Below are positions 44,843 to 57,726 of a stretch of DNA of 64,000 nt, piece after piece. The notes beneath the pieces were generated by a model. It was not told the DNA's origin and did not search any database. It saw nothing but the letters and a program-made list of their open reading frames with translations. Position 1 is the first letter of the stretch. Each line of letters opens with the position of its first letter. A program made the position numbers and the translations under genes. The DNA lies in the NCBI GenBank assembly GCA_949130495.1, contig OX422207.1, positions 837,005,573-837,069,572 on the forward strand, given 5' to 3'. The DNA is from Sambucus nigra. Lineage: Eukaryota > Streptophyta > Magnoliopsida > Dipsacales > Adoxaceae.

Positions 44843-45837
44843 TGAGAATGTAAAATATTAATTGTCAATGGGTGGTTTCAGACAATTTTCAATGTTTTAA
44901 TAAATTAGAGTTCAAAGCATATAAAACCCAATTTTATTTAAACCCCAGCAAGAATCTACGTGTCCAAATAAATAAAATTAAATCATGAGACCCAATAATT
45001 CAAGAAAAATCCCCGAAGGGAAAAACCTTTATTTCTAGAACTTTGACAAGTTTACAAGACCATTGAATTACATACAAACTAATAATCGCTCACAAGTGTA
45101 ACGCAGGGTGTTTTCGTCAAGCCGTCAAAGCATCGACTAGGAATCAGCAACGGTTCACACGCGGCTATAACACAAGGATACGCAGTCTTCAACAAAGAAT
45201 CAACATGCAGAAGATCCTCAATGTCACGCAGTCATAAACTTCATAGAGACTCCCTTCACAATAGCACGCAACTCTCGGTTGTAGAGATCTCTCCAGAAAG
45301 GATGAACAATAGCAAAGTATGTTATTTGGACATAAAGATATCGGGATTTTGTGAATTAGAAATAAAAAGGGATTACACCCTAAAAGAAGAAGCCAAAAGG
45401 ATTCTGCAGTTTCACAGTTTTATGTCTTTCAAAAACTGTGGACTTCTAAACATAAACGAAACCATTTAATGAGGTTTTATAGAAAAAACTAAGTCGAAAA
45501 AACTTGTTCGAACCAGATGCCATGTTGTTCGAACCAGATGATTAAAAGATATTTTTTTCTCATTTATCCTTTCAGTAAATGTACCACCTTAATAACTCCG
45601 AAAATATATATATTTTTAAAAACATTTAGAAAATATTTTGTGAAAAATATCCCAATACTCTAAGTGCATTATTAACATGTCTAAAATGTAACCTTACAAA
45701 AGTTAACCTTGCGGAGGCTATTTGTTAAAGAACATTGATTATTCAGATCCGTCTTGATGTGAATGTGATCTTGAAATCCTTCGACAGTGTAGTGGTATAA
45801 GACATACAAATTGATAACGGACAAAAATGTCCTTACA
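44843..45837 (-). repeat. element F 3' LTR
   Basis: 995 bp. It matches 48,380-49,442 throughout, with many substitutions and several indels; 68 bp shorter. It has two GTTCGAACCAGATG words at 45,506-45,543, where the other copy has three related words. Confidence 0.9.
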
Positions 45838-47564
45838 AATCTCCCCCTATGTCTATCTCGGTACAAAATAAAATCATCTGAATTATCAATCAAAATATGA
45901 CCTATACAAATCTACCCTCCCATGAACCAAAAAGTGAAAAGGTAAATGATAAGACTTCAAACTTTTTCAATCTTCAACAAACTTCAGACATTCTTTGTCA
46001 TGGTGTGCAATCCAAAAATCTCCAATTGTACCTACACACATGAGACAAAGTAAAAACCTCGTGATGTATCGACTTTGAAATGATATAAACATAAAACATG
46101 TAAGAATAATCAAATCTCCCCCATACTTAAACTTCCCCATAATATCATAATTCGTTCTCCCCCTTTTTATTTGTCCGAAATAGACAAGGAAAATAATAAA
46201 CAAAATAAATCAAATCGAGGTGTCACGATAAACAAGGCAAACGAATATGACAAACGTGCTTAATGAAGGACATGCTCAAAAAACTACACAAACAATTTTT
46301 TAATTTACAATTTTTTTATGCAAAAGTGTCACAAACACACACCATGAATTCATACTAAGATGACCAAATTGTGGAAACGGTATGAATGGGTGTGAACATA
46401 TTCGATAGGAAATAAAACTCAATCACATCATATGTGCACGATGCATATTGTGTATTCCTAATGAATGAGCATCAAAATCGTCCTTAGGTGTAAAAGTGTT
46501 GAATTTAGATGACATCCTCTTAAATCAAAATCAACAAATGAAAGTCTACATGATTTTCACACCAATAATGTCTAAAAACTTTTTAACGATTTTCAAGACT
46601 TTTTAAGGACGTGCAAAGACGTTTTAATTCTCCAACCAAACTCCCTCATATATATTTTCTTTTCGAGGTGATCTAAATTCTTATACATTGGAGAATGGGT
46701 GAATAAACCTAATGCCCCTTTTTGGCATAATTTTTTTTTATTGCCTTTAATTTTTTTGGGCTCTTTTAAACCTCGTTGGACCTCGGATAATTAAAATACC
46801 TCAATTTTTTAGGTTCAATTAAACGGTGGCTTAATCGCGAAGGAAAGATGTGTACCTTTCGTAGCCCTTCATCATTTTTAAAATTCACAAAAACTCACGG
46901 CAAACGGTTAAAACATGCACACCTTTTATTATCTTGTTTTATCACATTTGGTTCGTTTTCATATACATAATTGAGATGAAAAATCCTAACCAACATATAA
47001 TTCGACAAGAACAATATTCAAACAAATCCGTGCTTGGGTGCATCAAAGGAAATAATGAGTCAATCATGCAGGTAATAACACTTAATTACATCTTAATGAC
47101 TCCAAGCACTATAAAGCACATGAATGAAATTACTTATTGTCTTAAAACGATATCAAATAGTCACATAGATAAATGGAATGAAATTGTGACTCGGTCATCC
47201 TAAATGTAAATTCAGATATGGTGCTAAACAAAATACAAAAATCTTTTTGGATTTTTCAAATTTTATCAAAATAAAATCTTTTTGTATTTTTCCAAAAAAT
47301 TTCAAAACAAAAAAGTAATACAAAAAGTAACATTTCATAAAACTAGAAAGAATATATCAAGAGCACAACTAGCGTATGAAAATCATGCAAACACAATCAT
47401 CTATATAATATGAAAAGAGAAGAATCATGTGCAAGCAAATGCAAATCAACTTGTCTAAAATCTAGTGCCTCTAAAAGTGATATCCTAACCCAAATATATG
47501 TGAAAAGTCGAGTGGGGTTTTTGGGAATCACGGGAACACTAGACATAAAATTCCTAGGAGCTTT
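45838..47564 (-). other. element F non-coding interior with polypurine tracts
   Basis: No ORF of any family. The sequence next to the 3' LTR is ATAGGGGGAGATT on the minus strand (near 45,838-45,850), the polypurine tract. Similar TCTCCCCC words (plus strand) lie at 46,115 and 46,156, so there are at least three tracts; repeated tracts before the 3' LTR are described for Sireviruses. The rest is AT-rich. This is where integrase and RT would be in a full element. Confidence 0.65.
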
Positions 47565-48274
47565 TCAAAGATCAAAACAGAAACACCTAAGGTGCCCTTC
47601 CCTACCACAATGCGAACAAATGTAAACGGGTGGAACGAAACCTATGGGTTGACATTTTCTAAAGTCCTTGGGAATGGTTGACCATCTAAAACAGATAATG
47701 GGCTTGGATTTAGCAACGGAAGTATTTGAACATGACGAGCCATAACCACTGCTACACAAACTACTCGAGTCTTTTAAATCATTTTTCAACTCCAATTTTT
47801 TTGACTCAAGAAAAGAATGAGACTCTTCCAACTTTAGGGATTCATTTTTCAAATTTTCAATAAATCCTAAAATATTATCTCTCTCCCCCTCAATTAAAAC
47901 AAATTTATCCGTAAGAGTCTTTTCACATGCCGTAAAATCATCGATTAATTTTTTATCCTCAGCGGCACAAACGAAAACCCTAGAATTCTTTAAGTCCTCC
48001 AATTATTTTTCTAAAAATAGGACTCTCTCATCAATCGCGTTTTTAGAAACTTTTGAAGAATCAAAGTCAATACACAAATTACCAAAGTGCTCACGAAAAA
48101 TATCTCTTTGAGTTTGAAACGCTTGCAAATATTCAAACTTATTTTTAAAAATATAATTTTCAGGTTCCAAAATTTTAATTCTTTTGCAAAGTTTCAAATT
48201 CAAAAGAATTATTTTTTCTTCACGGTCGTGAACATTACCAAACTTATCTCAACTAACAACTTCATCAGTATGAT
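47565..48274 (-). pseudogene. element F gag-like protein with CCHC zinc knuckle
   Basis: Minus strand from near 48,274 (MDYHTDEVVS, stop) through 48,203-48,003 and, in the same frame after one TAA, 48,002-47,565. Mostly predicted coiled coil: KRIKILEPENYIFKNKFEYL, DERVLFLEK, then ERDNILGFIENLKNESLKLE and SHSFLESKKLELKNDLKDSS. Near the C-terminus is the nucleic-acid knuckle CSHCGREGHLRCFCFDL (C-x2-C-x4-H-x4-C), as in Ty1/copia gag. The N-terminal capsid part seems absent. It would bind element RNA in the particle. Two stops make it inactive as read. Confidence 0.75.
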
Positions 48275-48363
48275 AATCCATCGAGAAAATAAATCAGGAG
48301 AGGAACACAAATAACCGCAAAAAAATTGCACTATATGATCTACACAGTTAATTAGTGCAACAT

Positions 48364-48375
48364 GCTCTGATACCA
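48364..48375 (-). other. element F primer-binding site (initiator tRNA-Met)
   Basis: TGGTATCAGAGC on the minus strand (perfect), four bases from the LTR edge (CAATCTCA then AATT, PBS). Confidence 0.9.
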
Positions 48376-48379
48376 ATTT

Positions 48380-49442
48380 GAGATTGCAAAATATTAATTG
48401 TCGATGGGTGGTTTCAAATATTTTTCAATGTTTTAATCAATTAGAGTTCAAAGCATATAAAACCCAATTTTATTTAAACCCTAGAAAGCATCTACGTGTC
48501 TAAACAAGTAAAATTAAATCATACGACACTATAATTTTGGGAAAATCCTCGAAGGGAAAAACCTTTACTTCTAGAACATTGACAAGTTTACAAGACCAAT
48601 GACTTACATACAACCTGATAATCACCCACAACTGTAACGAATGGTGTTTTCGTTAAACCGTCAAAGCATAGACTAGAAATAAGTAATTGTTCGCACGCAG
48701 CTATACCACAAGGACACGTAGTCCAGACACGCAGTCTTCAGTGAAGAATCAACAGGCATAAGATCCTCATTGACACGCAATCATAAACTTTGTAGAGACT
48801 CCCTCCATAATAGCACACAGCTCTCGGTTGTACAGATCTCCCCAGAAAGGATGAACAATAGCAAAGTATGTTCTTTGAGTTCCAAAACAACTCACATAAA
48901 GATATCGAGATTTTGTGAATTGAAAAACAAAAAGGGATTAAACCCTAAAAGAATAAGACAAAAGGATTTTGCAGTTTCGCAATTTTCTATCATTCAAAAA
49001 ATGCGGACTTCTTAAAGAAAACGAAACCATTTAATGAGCTTTTATAGAAAAAACTAAGTCGACAAAACTCGTTCGAACCATATGCGATGTTGTTCAAATT
49101 AGATACAATGTCATTCGAACCAGACGATTAAAAAATATTTTTTCTCGTTTATCCTTTCAGTAAATGTACCACCTTAAAAACTCCAAAAATATATTTTTTG
49201 AAAAAACATTTAAAACACCGCTCCAACGCTTAGAAACTACTTTGTGAAAAATATCCAAATAATCTAAGTGCATTATTAAGGTACTCTAAAACGTAACCTT
49301 ACAAAAGTTAACCTTGAGGAGGATGTTTATCAAAGAACCTCGATTATTCGGATCCGTCTTGATGTGAATGTGATCTTGAACTTCTTCGGCGGTGTAGAGG
49401 TATAAGAAATACAAATTGATAATGGAAAAAAATGTCCTTACA
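48380..49442 (-). repeat. element F 5' LTR
   Basis: 1,063 bp, plus-strand TGAGATTGC...CCTTACA. It contains three NGTTCGAACCAKATG-like words at 49,069-49,125, one decayed. Adjacent to the PBS. Confidence 0.9.
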
Positions 49443-49447
49443 AGTTA

Positions 49448-50683
49448 GTGAAACAGTCTTTACTTATAAACATGTGTCATGATATAAACTTCGAGGATAA
49501 TTTCAAAAATAGGCTGATCGATGCAAGGTGGTACACCTGGAAGACTTAGAACATGGTGAGGTTAATTATGGCTTTTAGAAATGGTACTCGGGATGAAGTG
49601 TTAGGCATAATTATAACATCTAAGTGTGCTACCTGTATAGTTAGTACTGACTTTGTTGAGGGAAAATCATTAGGCATGAGTGATGCTTGAGAGTTGGGAT
49701 CATATAGGCGGTGCTGAGGGTGGTAACAATAGTTCATGAGTTCGATGATTGAGACAATGTGAGCACTATATTTCACTTGATGAGAATGATCTCGAAAACC
49801 GAGGTTGGTTATCATGTGTTGAAATTTTGGAGGCCTAACTGTGATAGGTTAGTGACTAATGATGAGCGTTGAAAGAATGAAATTTCACTTGGTTCAGGTT
49901 GTACTAGCCAGTTATGGTTATGTAACATTAGTCTGGAGGAAGGAATCCTAGCGTTTCATCTTCCCACATAAATCAATCTCGTACTTCGTTCGTTTTGTAA
50001 GGGTGGATGGTTTATAGTTAAAAACCTATCAGGATTATCAAGCCAAGCTAGGGTATGTGGCAAGGATAAGGTGTTAACATGTATCGGTAAGAGTTATAGA
50101 CCTCAATTTTATGTCATGGGTTCTCACTTCGAGTGGTTCAATTCACTATCAAAATTTGATTATTTTCTTTTGGCTTGGCAGTCGCCTGATTCACTGTATT
50201 CCTTGTGCCTTCTTGATACCGATAATGGGAAGTTGTTGATCAGTTTTGATTCGAGTGTAGTGATACATAATCTCAGTAGTGATGTGGGTTAGACCGATTC
50301 TGGATGACGCGCCGCGGATTATGAGTGCATGTTTATTCGAAAACACCTTTATTCTACACTAGTTTTGTGTATGTGTGGTCTCGCATGGTTGTATGTAGTT
50401 GCATATGTTACTTGATTGCCTCAGGCTAATGTGTTTTGCTAAGTTAATTGGTATGACGAATGTGATTGGATCGTATGTCCCGAGGCTGTAACTTAAGAAT
50501 ATTATGAATATTGGAATCTGATAAGACATTAGATGGTAGTGTTGCACTTGGTTCGGAATTGTACATATTAAGAATTTGGTCTCTTGTATGTGTTTGCGTT
50601 GTGATACCTAGGATGACTCTAGGTTAGCATAAGGATCTGGTAGGAGATATTGATCGGGTAGACCTTTATAATAAGGTGACTAT
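49448..50683 (+). other. family 2 internal region, part 2 (non-coding)
   Basis: Continues part 1 across element F. The only plus-strand ORF of note (50,071-50,292, 73 codons) is not recognisable and has no neighbours in frame. No pol motif. Ends with ACTAT, the left target duplication of LTR-G. Confidence 0.5.
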
Positions 50684-53198
50684 TATCGCACCCCATTTAT
50701 TTAAAATAAGTGGTGGCCTACCCCTTACTCCAATAAAATCAGGAATAATAAATGGTTCATTCTTAGCATCACTGTCATATAAATAGTAGGACGAGATAAC
50801 CACCAAATATTTTAGAAAACGGATGTCAATTAATTTTGCAATTTTATTAAAACAATTTCGACAATCCAATTTATAAAAGAAGGTGGATATAAATAAAGAT
50901 ATGTAATAGTTTAATAACAATTCAACAAAACATAACCGAATAAGTTGTCGGTTAATAGACTAATACAAATGGTTACACCAAGTATTACAACAAGTATAAT
51001 AATAATTGGGGCAACACGCCCGAATATACAAACGGATGATAACTAAATAATGATGCGTCTACTACAAAAATCCTATGACATCTGCAAAAACATTGTAGCT
51101 CCCTGACACTGGAAAGGAAATGTCAAAACGTGCTCCCTTGCGGCAGAGCAACTGAGCATAAATGAGAGCCACACAAGAAAGAGAAATATAAACGGGTCAG
51201 TGCCCGATTTGATATGATATACATGTGAATAAAATGCATAACAATTAGGATTGCTAACATCATAAACAATTTAAGTTCAATCTCTAATGCAAGAATCATT
51301 TTCACCTCTCATCTAAATGCACACCCTAGCGCCATACTAGTTCATTACAAGTTAACTACATATTTAATTTAAAGAAGCAGCTTAATTCCATTTAACATGC
51401 ATAGATTTGCCAATTCATAAGATATAACTTCACAAGTTCATTTATCATTGAGGATCATGTGCCATCAAGTTAATTTATAGATTCATTAACTTATTCATAT
51501 CAAATGACATAACCGTGAGAACAATTCCAATCATAATATAACGTTTCTAAGACCATCCTTCTAGGAGTCACCCCACTGGATGCGCCCCTAAATGCTATCA
51601 TCTTCCAAGGCCTATAACCAAGACCACATGGGCACCCTAAATTGTTTCGCGTGGGAAGCGGCTATATACCTTCGACAGTGAGTCATAACCATACCTGGAA
51701 TTACCTCGCTTCGAACAAAACAATAACACAATGCAACCACCGGTCCTATGGTTGAGAACTATATTCTCCCTGTATTCACTAGCCATGGGATTTACCTCAT
51801 TCGTGTAACTTCCTTTATAATAGCATTTGGAGAGGTATGTATATGCATGCCACAATCATAAGATATGCCCATTTAAAACATCCACTTTTAAATTCACAAA
51901 ACCATATGTGCTTGACCATGTATATGCCAATTTAAAATGTACGTTATAAGCTACAAAGTTCAATTGCCCCCATACTAGCCTCTGAGAGTTCACAACAACA
52001 CTATAGGCTACCAAGTGTAATTTTCCTCATACTAGTCTCTAAAAGTCCAAGATAATACCACCCAATTCTCCCTTAGTCCTAGGATAGCTTACTAGAGGAA
52101 AAAGACACTAACTTCCCTTAATTAATCCCCGACATAAGCCCGAATAATCCCTTTCTAACCTAGGGTATTAATCCCTCTAAGGTAAGATTATAAGAGAAGG
52201 TTCCTAAACCTCAAACCTAAAAGAAAAGGAGTATATATCAAGTTGGAAAAATTCCATAAAATGACATGATTTCCGAATCAATTCGCCTAAGGCTGAATCG
52301 ATTCGCCCCTAATAGAGAATCGATTCGCCCTGGTGGAATTGCCGAGTTGGGGCTACGAAACCCCCCAAACCTATTTTCTTCCACTTCTCTCAACATCATC
52401 AACTAATAATTTTACAAAATCATTCCTACACAACAACTAACTTATATAACAAACTCAAATCATAATTAAATCAATATTTAAGGGCTTAAAACACCAAAAT
52501 CATCAAAATCCACAAATAGTTTAAATCTCAAGAACACAACTATATATACAAATTATTCACACTCAATCATACATTTTCAAGTTAGAAACTTGCCTTAAGA
52601 TTGTATCCTCGGATTCTCTTCTCGTAGAAACGATTACAAGCCCCAAATCTTCAATTCTCTATTTTCTCTTCTCTCTCTCTAACTCTCTCTAGGTTTAGAA
52701 AGACAAATGAGAGAAAATTGCTCTTGCAAGACTAAAATACCAAAAATGCCTCAATTACATTAAGTCTAACATTAAATGCTACTACATAATGAGAATGACT
52801 CGAAACATCATAATTAAGTTATAACTAGTCAAAAGTGTCCCCGGAACCCAAAAACACAATTAGCACTTACTTTGACTATCTCAACCATTTCCCGACTAAC
52901 CGTGCCTCTAAATTGGCATCCGGAATATCGTTCGTAAATTTATGTTCCAACATCATATTAACTCGTTAATAATAACACGATTGGAGTAAAAGTCGTAACC
53001 GTCACTTAAAGAACAACGACGCAATAAAACACAATATGATGCTATTTACATTTGCTTAACCGTAAATATACAAAACTCAGTAAATATTATCTCTTAAATC
53101 ACTTAAATTAATATTTACTTCAATTTCCTTTATTTTATCTAATTAACCCACATGGAAATTAATATAAAAATAATTACTCATAAAAAAGGGGTATTACA
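50684..53198 (-). mobile_element. LTR-G, solo LTR (2,515 bp), same family as LTR-E
   Basis: Begins TATCGCACCCC (a decayed TGTGACACCCC) and ends GGGGTATTACA. Flanks ACTAT (50,679-50,683) and ACTAA (53,199-53,203) are a target duplication with one mismatch. Without PBS or coding DNA on either side, it is a solo LTR. It shares with LTR-E the start (TTCATTCTTAGCATCACTGTC), the CATCCTTC block and the end. Three GAATCRATTCGCC words at 52,275-52,330. Confidence 0.87.
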
Positions 53199-53203
53199 AC
53201 TAA

Positions 53204-53595
53204 GTTAACAATCATTGACGTGTATAATCATAAGTGTTAAGTTGTATCAGCCTAGGCTAGGCATGACCCAATATTTGTTTAAGGAAACATAGGTCGTGAA
53301 TCCTAACATTGCATGATCCATAATCATGATTTCATTGGCGATAGTACCATATTGAGGAAAATCGAACAACTCGAGGTTTTTCTTAGATACAAATGTTAGG
53401 CATGCTTGAGGATTAGCAATAAGGCCCTAGGGTTCATTGTGATTGGATTGATAATGGTGATTGATGAAATTGAAGTCTTTGGGTTTTAGAGCATGGGGTT
53501 AAGGATATCCTAGGACTGGAAACGGGTAATAGGTAACTAGATCTTAAACTTGAACACCAAGAATTTAATGATGAAATTCCCTAAGTAAGGAAGTT
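53204..53595 (+). other. family 2 internal region, part 3, with polypurine tract
   Basis: Non-coding remainder. It ends AAGTAAGGAAGTT, purine-rich and in the right place to be the polypurine tract before the family 2 3' LTR, whose start TGTAA appears at 53,596 and again at 61,373 on both sides of the family 3 array. Confidence 0.5.
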
Positions 53596-53600
53596 TGTAA

Positions 53601-54994
53601 CGTAACACCTCGTGCAATACACGAGGCTCTACTACGATTAAAACTGAACTAATTCCTCAACAATTAGTATAGGGCATCTACATTCCACAAAATAAATATA
53701 ATGAATCCAAAATTTACACTTCTAAAATAATTACAATTTAATTCCTCTAAAAATAATGCTAAGCTCTCCAAATAGTTACACTGCCAATCTAAATAAAAAA
53801 AATCCTCCAAAAAAACCGATATCGTCCAAATCCACGCTAACGTTCCACTAAAATAAAAATACGTGGAAGTAAAAAATATGACAAGAATAGATACTCAAAA
53901 TAATAACGGTGAATAAATACAACAATACGAATCTGAATTCGATTTCAATGCGACATTTGGGCATTATACCAATTTAATTTCTCATTAACACATCAATAGG
54001 TGACCAGGCCTCACCTCACCTCCCATATGCTTCGTAAAGCCTCATCCTGCCTATTGGACTTTTGGACTATTGGTGGGTGACCATTCTCGCTGCCATATAA
54101 AAATTTCATGACACCATTCCCATCAACAAATGTAATAACTCAATCGAATCAATATTTTAGATTCCAATAAACGTCATGATATCATCATTATGATACAAAT
54201 AAATGTGGAACAAACGACTACACTCAAGAGATTTAAGAAGCATATACCTTAAAATCAACACAAGAAACTCATAAGATTCTGCATCAAAATTCTAATCACA
54301 CCTTTGTGTTCCTCGCGCGAAAACTATAAAAACTCATTCTAGCCCAAACTCGAGGAAACACCAAATAAGCCTTCTAATCATGTGTTGTATCTTAGTTTAA
54401 ATGGGTCTAGGGTTTTGTAGATGGAAGAAGATTAAAATAGAGGAGGCAACTAATTTTTGAAAAGGCTCAAATGTGTTTTAAAAGTCCTAACTTCCCCACT
54501 TTATATTTATATACCAAAAAGAGTTTGAGTCATAATCAAACACAGACACTCGAAAATTTATTATGGCTGATTAGATAATAAAAAATGCCTGAAATTTTAG
54601 TATGTTGTAGTTGATGGAGAGACGGAGCTTCTGTGAAAAATTCAACTCGATCAGACGTTCGAATTTTTAATGTTTTATTTTTTTCACTTGAGGACATATC
54701 CTCCCCCAATTTTTATATAAAAAGTTATAATTTCCAAATTTAATCTCGATCTCAATTCCACATAAAACCTTACTTTTATATATAAAACCCAACATTTTTA
54801 CATACCAAAACTAAATAGATTCAAAAATTTTATTTTTTTGAAATCCTAATTAATTTAATTAAAATCGATTTATGTTTTGAGTACTCTTCTAAACGACCCA
54901 AGACTTATATACTGATAGTAGGAGTCTTTTAAGCTAGATTTTCGAAATCCGAATTAATTTAATTAATTATCGGATAAAATTTTGAGTTGTTACA
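53601..54994 (-). repeat. family 3 LTR1
   Basis: 1,394 bp. First base T changed to C (CGTAACACC). TATA box TATATAAA on the minus strand at 54,506-54,513. It ends GAGTTGTTACA. Confidence 0.85.
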
Positions 54995-55723
<729 letters not shown>

Positions 55724-57160
55724 AATAGCACCCCGAGCAAAAAACGAAGCACTACTACACTTAAACCTAAACTAAATTCTCAAAAATTAGTATAGGGCAT
55801 ATATATTCCACAAAATAAATATAATGAATCCAAAATATAAACTTCTAAAATAATTACCTTTTAATTCCACTAAAAGTAATGCTAAGCTTCCAAATAGTTA
55901 CACTGTTATTCTAGACAAAATAAATAAAACCCTTCAAACATCGAGCTCTAAAATCCTCCAAAAAAATCCTTAGCACCAAATCCACACTAACCTACTACTA
56001 AAAGAAAAATATGGAGAAGTACACAATATGACAAAAATAGATCCTCAGAATAATAAGGGTGAATAAATGTAACAATACAAATCTGAATTCAAGTTCAATG
56101 CGCCATCCGAGCATTATACCAATTTAATTTCTTAATAACACATCAATAGATCACCATGCCTCACCTCACCTCCCTTATGCTTCGTCAAGACTCATCCTAG
56201 CTATTGGAATTTCGGACTATTGGCGGGTGATCATTGCCCGTACCATATAAAAATTTCATGACATCATGCCCATCAACAAGTACAATAACTCAAATCGAAT
56301 CAATATTTTTTATTCCAATAAACGACATGATATCAACATTATGAGTACAAATAAATGAGGAACAAAAGACTACTCTCGAGAGATTTACGGAACATATTGT
56401 GAAAATACTGTACCTTAAAATCATCACATGAAACTCATAAGATTATGCCTCAAAATTCTGATCACACCACTGCGTTCCTCGTGCAAAAATAATAAAAACT
56501 CGTTTTAGCCCAATCTCGAGGAACACCAAATAAGCCTTCAAATCATGTGTTGTATCTTAGTTTAAATGGGGCTAGAGTCTTTTAGATGGAAGAAGATGAA
56601 AATAGAGGAGGCTACTGACTTTTGAAAAGGCCCAAATATGTTTTAAAAGTCCTAACTTCACCACTTTATGTTTATATACCTAAAAGAGTTTGAGTCCTTA
56701 TCAAACACAAAGACTGAAAATTTTGTTATGGATGATCAGACCATCGAAATTGGATGAAATTTTAATATGTTGTAGCTGACGTCAACACGACGCATCTATG
56801 AAAAATTTATCTCGATCAGACGGTCGGATTTTTAATGTTTATTTTTTTTCCTCTTTTGAACGGATCGTCCCCCGATTTTAATATAAAAAGTTATAATTTC
56901 AAAATTTTATACCGATTTAAATTCCACTTAAACCCGTATTTTTATATATAAAAACCAATATTTTTATATTCCAAAATTAAATAGATTCAAAAATTATATT
57001 TTTTCGAAATCCGAGGTAATTTAATTAAATCGATTCTATGCTTTGAGGACTCTTCTAAATGACCCAAGATTTATATACTGATAATAGGAGTCTTTTAAGC
57101 TAGCTTTTCGAATTTCGAATAAATTTAATTAATTACAGGATAAAATTTCGAGTTGTTATA
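55724..57160 (-). repeat. family 3 LTR2
   Basis: 1,437 bp. The start is decayed (AATAGCACCCC). TATA box TATATAAA on the minus strand at 56,671-56,678. It ends GAGTTGTTATA. Confidence 0.85.
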
Positions 57161-57726
57161 TACTTCCCCACTAGCACAGGAATTTAATCCTCGAAATTCG
57201 AGGAAGCGTAAACTCACAGAATAAAATATGGCTCACATATGCCTACCCATATATACAACGATTAGGCACCCATACACCCAGTCCTACTTACATGTAAATC
57301 AATATCAAAGTACGATACATATATCCTAACTATATATATGCATAACGATGAAAATAACGACATATCTCGCTCTACTATGAATCACCACCCGATTCTATCT
57401 CCAAAAGTCATCGCGATGCGTAAATCCAAATATTAAATTATACCACTACATCAATACTAGATATACCGGAAATTTATACCAACGCCTTGCAAATAAATAT
57501 CGTTTCCCAACTAAACTCTAAGGATACTCACATCAAAATTACTACTTCTAACCTTAAAGCCTACAATGTCCTTAACACAACTCCCTATATCCAAGAAACA
57601 CATCTAACATATCCCATACCCACTACCACTAGGAGTACGAATCAACAAAGGGGATCAAAGATCGGTGACACGAAAGCTAAACGGACTCATAACCTATGTG
57701 ATCTAAGACCATGCTTTAATACCATA
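57161..57726 (-). other. family 3 internal region 2 with PBS and purine tract
   Basis: About 566 bp. The left edge TACTTCCCCACTAGC reads GTGGGGAAGTA on the minus strand, a good polypurine tract. The right edge carries TGGTATTAAAGC (minus; decayed PBS) at 57,713-57,724. The 103-codon ORF at 57,487-57,798 crosses from internal DNA into LTR3 and is not conserved in unit 1. Confidence 0.78.

Larger units (their letters stand above)
44843..49442 (-). mobile_element. element F, gag-only Sirevirus-like Ty1/copia derivative
   Basis: 4,600 bp with two LTRs in direct orientation (44,843-45,837 and 48,380-49,442), plus-strand ends TGAGAWTG...CCTTACA, and a perfect 5-bp target duplication AGTTA at 44,838-44,842 and 49,443-49,447. 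The PBS lies left of the right LTR, so the element is on the minus strand. It keeps a gag-like ORF but no protease, integrase or RT, so it would depend on another copia element. LTR length near 1 kb, coiled-coil gag with a CCHC knuckle and repeated polypurine tracts fit Sireviruses. Confidence 0.9.
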
